From Actinomucor elegans (lineage: Eukaryota; Mucoromycota; Mucoromycetes; Mucorales; Mucoraceae), in assembly GCA_026027325.1 (NCBI GenBank), contig JAMSLZ010000007.1, positions 1,054,001-1,118,000 of the forward strand: a stretch of 64,000 nt of DNA, in the 5' to 3' direction. Below, one piece after another: positions 59,435 through 64,000 of the stretch. Numbering within the stretch: position 1 is the first letter of the stretch; each line of letters starts with the position of its first letter. The position numbers and the translations under genes are program-made. The notes under the pieces were generated by a model. It worked only from the letters and a program-made list of their open reading frames with translations. It did no database searches and was not told the DNA's origin.

Positions 59435-59665
59435 TTTTTTTCCCGTAATTTTTAGCAAGCTTAATTTTTTACTTTTTAACTTTACACTTATATAAGTACT
59501 AATAAATTTTTGTTTGTTAAGAACAAAGCATATATCATCTGAAAGCCCTTCATTTCTTCTACAACTTTCTCTAAGTAACATGTTTGTTTTATAGAGTTAT
59601 AAGCTGCTTATATGATGAAATATTCAAAATTGGAAAACATTGAAACCCTTTTTTCGCATACAGTA

Positions 59666-60802
59666 GTTGACCTACTTTTTGTGGTACGGTAATATCCACT
59701 GCTTCGCTGCCAGTGCGTTTTACACCAAAAACTTCTTTAATTGCGCCATGTTCTACAAGCGAAGGCTCCGAAACAGTATCCACCAAGTTAACATCTTGAC
59801 TTTTTGTATCAACGCCAGTATCATGAGGATTTTTTGCTTTATTTGGAGTATCAATCACCTCTAAGATTGATACTCTTGACCTTTTCCCTGTTCAATAGGA
59901 ATAGTATTACTACCAGTAGCTACCATACCGCCAATAGACTTGCTTTTTGCTAGATACTCCGGACAATCGTATTTTTTATGCCCTTCTTTGTCACAAAAGA
60001 AACAAACATATCTACGAGGAGCGATCGCAACACCAGAATTAGCCTTGACAGGAGCAACATAACGAGAACTACCACCACCAGAAGCGTTACTCAGATTAAC
60101 CAAGTTAATACTTAGCTTTTCTAACTTGTCTACTAGTGAAAACATGCTAGATACCGCGGAAGCTTCAGAACGATCAGAATTAAATTGTCTTTCTGGATCA
60201 ATTTCTTCAATAACGCCATTAGTATAACCAAGGGAACCATATTTGCGCAAACTCTTCTCAATTTGCTTGGCCTTATCCATCGCATCTTGAAACTTGACTG
60301 GAGTACCATCCTTTTCGATTTCAAATGCAATCTTAGGAGTAATCACGTTCAAAAAGGTCCTGACTTGGAAACTTTCACTCTTGTTATCCAAGCAGTAGAA
60401 TAACTCTTGCATTTTTAAGCCAACATCATCGATAGACACAAATTCCTTGCCTTGTTTCAAGCTATGCAATTGTTGCCACCATTTATCTTCTTGATCAGAT
60501 AAATAATGCTTCTTGAAAGCAGCCGACCATTCATCCCAAGTCTTTGCCTTAGAACCCACGACATTCCACCATGTTGCAGCCTTGCCTGTAAGATGATCAC
60601 CAATCACAAACAAGATCTCTTCATCCGTAAGTTTAGCAGTAACTCGAAGACGATCCATTCTGTTTAACCAGACAACGGCACCATTTGCTTCACCGTCGCC
60701 AGAAAAGTTCTTTGGTTCATTCATAAGGCGCATACCAACACGCTTGGAAGCAGATTCAGCAGACATAAGGAGATAATCACTAAAACTTGAATAATACACC
60801 AT
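59666..60802 (-). pseudogene. Gypsy gag with zinc knuckle, frameshifted near its end
   Basis: Starts M-V-Y-Y-S-S-F-S. It has the retrotransposon gag core (W-L-N-R-M-D, G-K-A-A-T-W-W, W-D-E-W-S-A-A-F-K-K-H-Y) and one zinc knuckle C-F-F-C-D-K-E-G-H-K-K-Y-D-C. Near 59870-59890 the frame shifts before the linker to the protease. Whether this is decay or a programmed shift cannot be decided here. Confidence 0.88.
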
Positions 60803-61580
60803 ATTAATACACTTTCCACTTTAGCCGCACCAACTGATATTGTGGGGTTTTGCTCTTATGTTTACCTTGAATAACTTGAAGATAAAAGAGTAAACAATAT
60901 ATATAAACAATATGATACTAGACTGAAAGATATATCAATTGAGTATATATAGAACAAATGTGTAATTAAGTAAATAGGTGTAAGCTTCAAAAGACAGTGA
61001 AGGATGTATATAAAAAAAAATGTAAAAGAAAAATTACTTCTTGTTGTTGCCTTTATTATCGCCTTAATTATGTCTTCTCTTATAGTATTTCAAAAAAAAC
61101 GATGATTCTTCCATAACGCCAGTCTGGACCATCGAAAATCTGTCAGATCTGATTTCTTGACTGAGATTAAAATCATCATGCAAACTGTTGAAAGTAAACA
61201 TAACTAAGATAAATTGGATATCTAGAGATGTTCCCTCGAAAAATAAATCAATAAAAATAATTATAAACTATCCAAAAATCAGGGAACGGGAAAAAGAAAG
61301 AAAAATAACACAAAAATTACTAATGACCGTACAATAAAGAATATCAAGACTTGAATCAAAGAAAAAGAATGTCGGGACTTGAACAATGACCACCCAAAAA
61401 GAAAAACCGAGTTGATTGGCCCAGACCAAAAACGCGAATAAGTTGAGCTAAGATTAACCAAACGACTTCAAAAAAATAGGGACGCTTCTTCCACTTATTC
61501 TTCAAATTGTATTAGATTCTTGACACCACTTAATAATACAGATCATCACCAAACCCAAACACTGCAAATTTTATCTGATT
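60803..61580. other. Right flank of the gypsy element
   Basis: The 5' leader and LTR of the gypsy element would be expected here. A candidate border TGTGGGG lies near 60840, but no partner was found on the other side, so no LTR is called. No gene. Confidence 0.4.
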
Positions 61581-61952
61581 AAACATATGTAGAATTACTG
61601 TGAAACTAGTAGTTTTACAGTGTTTTCAAAGTGATTCTACATATGTAAAACTCCTAGTTCTACAACTAAGAATTTGGTATGTTCTACAGTTGTAGAATTA
61701 CTGTAAAACTCGTAGTTTTACAGTTTTTGCCCCACCTTAATCTCCTAGTTTTACAGTTGTAGAACTACGAGTTTTACAGTTTTTATCCCACCTTAATCTC
61801 CTGGTTTTACAGTTGTAGAACTACGAGTTTTACAGTTTTTCCCCCACCTTAACCTCCTGGTTTTACAGTTGTAGAACTACGAGTTTTACAGTTTTTCCCC
61901 CACCTTAATCTCCTGGTTTTACAACTTTGAAATCACTTTACTATAGAATCAT
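61581..61952. repeat. 56-bp tandem array with internal dyads
   Basis: Units start at 61749, 61805, 61861 and (partial) 61917, exactly 56 bp apart; a more diverged unit starts near 61682. Each unit holds TTTTACAGTTGTAGAACTAC, then GAGTTTTACAG and a spacer with CCCACCTTAATCTCC. The words CTGTAAAAC and GTTTTACAG are inverted copies. The array is flanked by related inverted words (ATTCTACATATG near 61635, GATTCTATAG on the opposite strand near 61945). Confidence 0.88.
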
Positions 61953-63562
61953 GGCTTTGATTCTTCTTTGTTATTGGCACAACTATATGTTTCTTATTGG
62001 TGGATCATGGCATTAAATTCATCTGTAATGCAGCTATCATCATCACTTTTTCAGACCGTTTAATGCAGATTTTTTACAAACTGCATGATAACATTTAGCA
62101 ATGTTTTAATTTTAAGGTTTGTTTCTTTTATTAAAATGTCAAAAGAAACTACATGTTTCAAAAGTAGTGTAATACGGCATCATTAACAGTATTGCTTAAT
62201 CTACTCTAAATAAATAACAATACGGTTCTATATGGCTACCTGCTTATCTGTTTAATGCGAAAAATTAAGACCAATAAGAGTTGCTAGTTGGTAGCCTTGA
62301 TATATGCATATCAGATACCTAAAAATTGAGCGGTAAACCTAGAAGCGCATGCTGAGGCAAACTAATATAATAATAAACGATAATGAGAATACTTATCAAT
62401 GAAAATGAAAGAAAAGTTAACTGGTATTTTATCTCTTACCTGACACTTATTCTACCTTTATTGCTATAAAGAAAGAAAAAGATCATTCCCTAAATAAAGA
62501 TCTGCTATTTCCTAAGTATTCTTGTAATATTAGTATGTATTTCGATTAAACAAATGTGCTCATTTTTTATATATATGCAATAATACCTTAAACTAATACA
62601 TATATTTTATATTAATTTATATTTTGAGAAGCAGCATGTTTGGTTCAAACTATGATGAGTAGATCAAATAATATTGCGATGAATATACTACAAGCAATGG
62701 GTTATATCATAATAACTTACCTTTAATGAATTAAATGAAAAAATAAAAGAAAGAGAAAAAACGAGAGAAACAAGGAAGTGTACATTCTTAAATAAAAAGC
62801 AATATGAAACCATTGTAGGAGTTTTATAACCCATTGATAATGCAGATGTTTGAATCAAAACATTGTAGCGGGCATAATTATTCATATAGAGAGCTGTGAT
62901 AGAAGTGCAGTTAGCTATTCGTTCAATTTTACAGTGAAACTACTGTAAAGCCTATTATTAATAATAAAAGACTAGCAGTAGGAGAATAAGTATCTCGATT
63001 TTCTGCCTCGTTAATTATTATTTTAGTTGATAAATATTTAATAAGGAAGTATCTCTCAAACATTATATAAAATTGTTAACATTACCAAATAAGCTCAATA
63101 ATAAATGTAAAAACTCACCTCCCTATCAAATGGTCTGTACATCACGATATGGTCTTTTTGAACGGTAGAATTCATTTTAATTAGGCGTTTATGCGTGTTT
63201 TATTTTATTTTTCAAATTGTTAATTTAAAACTACAAAAAATTACAAAAAACTACAAATTTATTCTCTAAACAACTGTATGAAATAAAACTAGATTATAAA
63301 CAATGACTCTAGAATAGGTTTTTATTTTTCGAAAAAATAAAGACAGTAGAGCCCCATTAGGCGCTAAAAATATGCCCTTTGGAAAAAAAAATTCATTTTG
63401 AACATCTCAATGCATCTCATTCAAATGTCGCATCTGATCTGCAATGTATGTTTGAAATGAACTGTGGAGCTTAATAAACCGTTATTTATGTCAATAGTAA
63501 CTAGTATTTTATACTTTTACGGAAGACAGTAGATTGCATACACTAAATGTGAAATAAGGTCT
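61953..63562. other. Intergenic, no gene recognised
   Basis: About 1.6 kb of AT-rich DNA without a credible coding frame. The frame at 62688-62885 has no family features. Confidence 0.55.
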
Positions 63563-64000
63563 TGTTATATCCGGTGCTAAAGACGAAGGATATAATTTAA
63601 AATACAATAATAAAAGAATAGACAGTAAATGGAATCAGCTATCCTGATAGTAAAAGTTATTCTAATGTTTATTCACAATTCAAAATCAAGTCTTCTTTAT
63701 ATACATTTCATCAGAGCTTAATAGTGTAGCATTCAATATCTATCAGCACGCATGGCCGTACAACGGAGTCCAATCCCAGCAGCCACTAATAAGCCTTTCA
63801 ACCACGCATTGTTGTAATTGTATAACCCACGCGTTATTCGATATTCAGGTCTTATCTTGAGATACACTCGATACTACTCGATAGTATGATGCCGCGTGTT
63901 TCTTGTAAGGATTATTGGCTAATAGTTCTAAGGATGACACATCGCTTGTATTTATGCAGGCCTCGTTAATCTGATTGGGTTATCAGATAGAGTCCGTGTA
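63563..64000 (+). repeat. LTR, family C, cut by the window end
   Basis: Begins TGTTATATCCGG and matches 44055-44493 in reverse complement along its whole visible length. It could be a solo LTR or the first LTR of a complete element outside the window. Confidence 0.8.

Larger units (their letters stand above)
57493..59663 (+). mobile_element. Tc1/mariner element 2, both ends present
   Basis: Bounded by TA on both sides (57491-57492 and 59664-59665). The inverted repeats start CTGTATGCGAAAAAAGGG and agree for about 30 bp. It lies in the gypsy gag, whose frame would be continuous without it. A solo LTR B lies inside; without it the element is about 1660 bp. Confidence 0.93.
49288..60802 (-). 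mobile_element. Ty3/gypsy retrotransposon remnant split by four insertions
   Basis: Read on the minus strand from 60802 to 49288, the order is gag, aspartic protease, reverse transcriptase, RNase H, integrase and a C-terminal integrase tail, which is the Ty3/gypsy order. It is interrupted by a Tc1 element (57493-59663), Merlin 2 (54967-56516), a solo LTR (52006-52342) and Merlin 1 (49724-51806). Frameshifts remain in gag and in the reverse transcriptase. The element's own LTRs were not identified, so the outer borders are those of the coding sequence. Confidence 0.9.

Noticed and set aside
60840..61500. 5' LTR of the gypsy element
   Set aside because: A TGTGGGG border is suggestive, but no matching copy was found near 48656-49287, so the call would be unsupported.
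61682..61930. CRISPR-like array of 56-bp units
   Set aside because: The sequence between the dyads is itself repeated, so there are no unique spacers.

Overview
This window reads as nuclear DNA of an early-diverging filamentous fungus, most likely Mucoromycota (Mucorales-type). The evidence is AT-rich sequence, genes with many short GT-AG introns of about 45-125 bp, and characteristic fungal families: GH16, a Zn2Cys6 factor, a medusa-like DUF7082 regulator and a Frizzled-like receptor. All gene structures below were spliced by hand from the sequence, and the exon sums close in frame.

Positions 1-42,600 are mostly ordinary gene space: a GH16 glucanase (5' end missing), a BET1-like SNARE, a C2H2 zinc-finger protein, an unknown protein with a PPxY motif, CWC22 (splicing), the divergent ribosomal pair eL21 and uS4, a Frizzled-like receptor, a Reeler-domain membrane protein, a three-KH RNA-binding protein, a medusa-like regulator, a Zn2Cys6 factor, a homeodomain factor and THO2 (mRNA export). 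One 5.2-kb CACTA-type DNA transposon (6850-12088) interrupts this region. It looks structurally complete: matching ends, a four-base duplication, an open six-exon transposase of 930 residues, a divergent second gene and dense subterminal repeats.

Positions 43,200-64,000 are a nested transposon cluster. A broken Ty3/gypsy element on the minus strand (49288-60802) has been split by two very AT-rich Merlin (IS1595/ISXO2-like) elements, one solo LTR and one Tc1/mariner element that itself carries a solo LTR. To its left lie an internally deleted Merlin, two further Tc1 families and more solo LTRs, several nested inside each other. Most insertions show exact target-site duplications, so their order can be read. 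The window ends in an inverted copy of an LTR seen at 44 kb.

The best candidates for something undescribed are the two-gene Merlin elements. Each carries, downstream of the transposase, a small lysine-rich reading frame with a weakly conserved motif, and the internally deleted copy keeps a version of that frame but has lost the transposase. Second in line are the CACTA element's unrecognised second gene and the close pair of animal-type extracellular domain proteins (Frizzled and Reeler).
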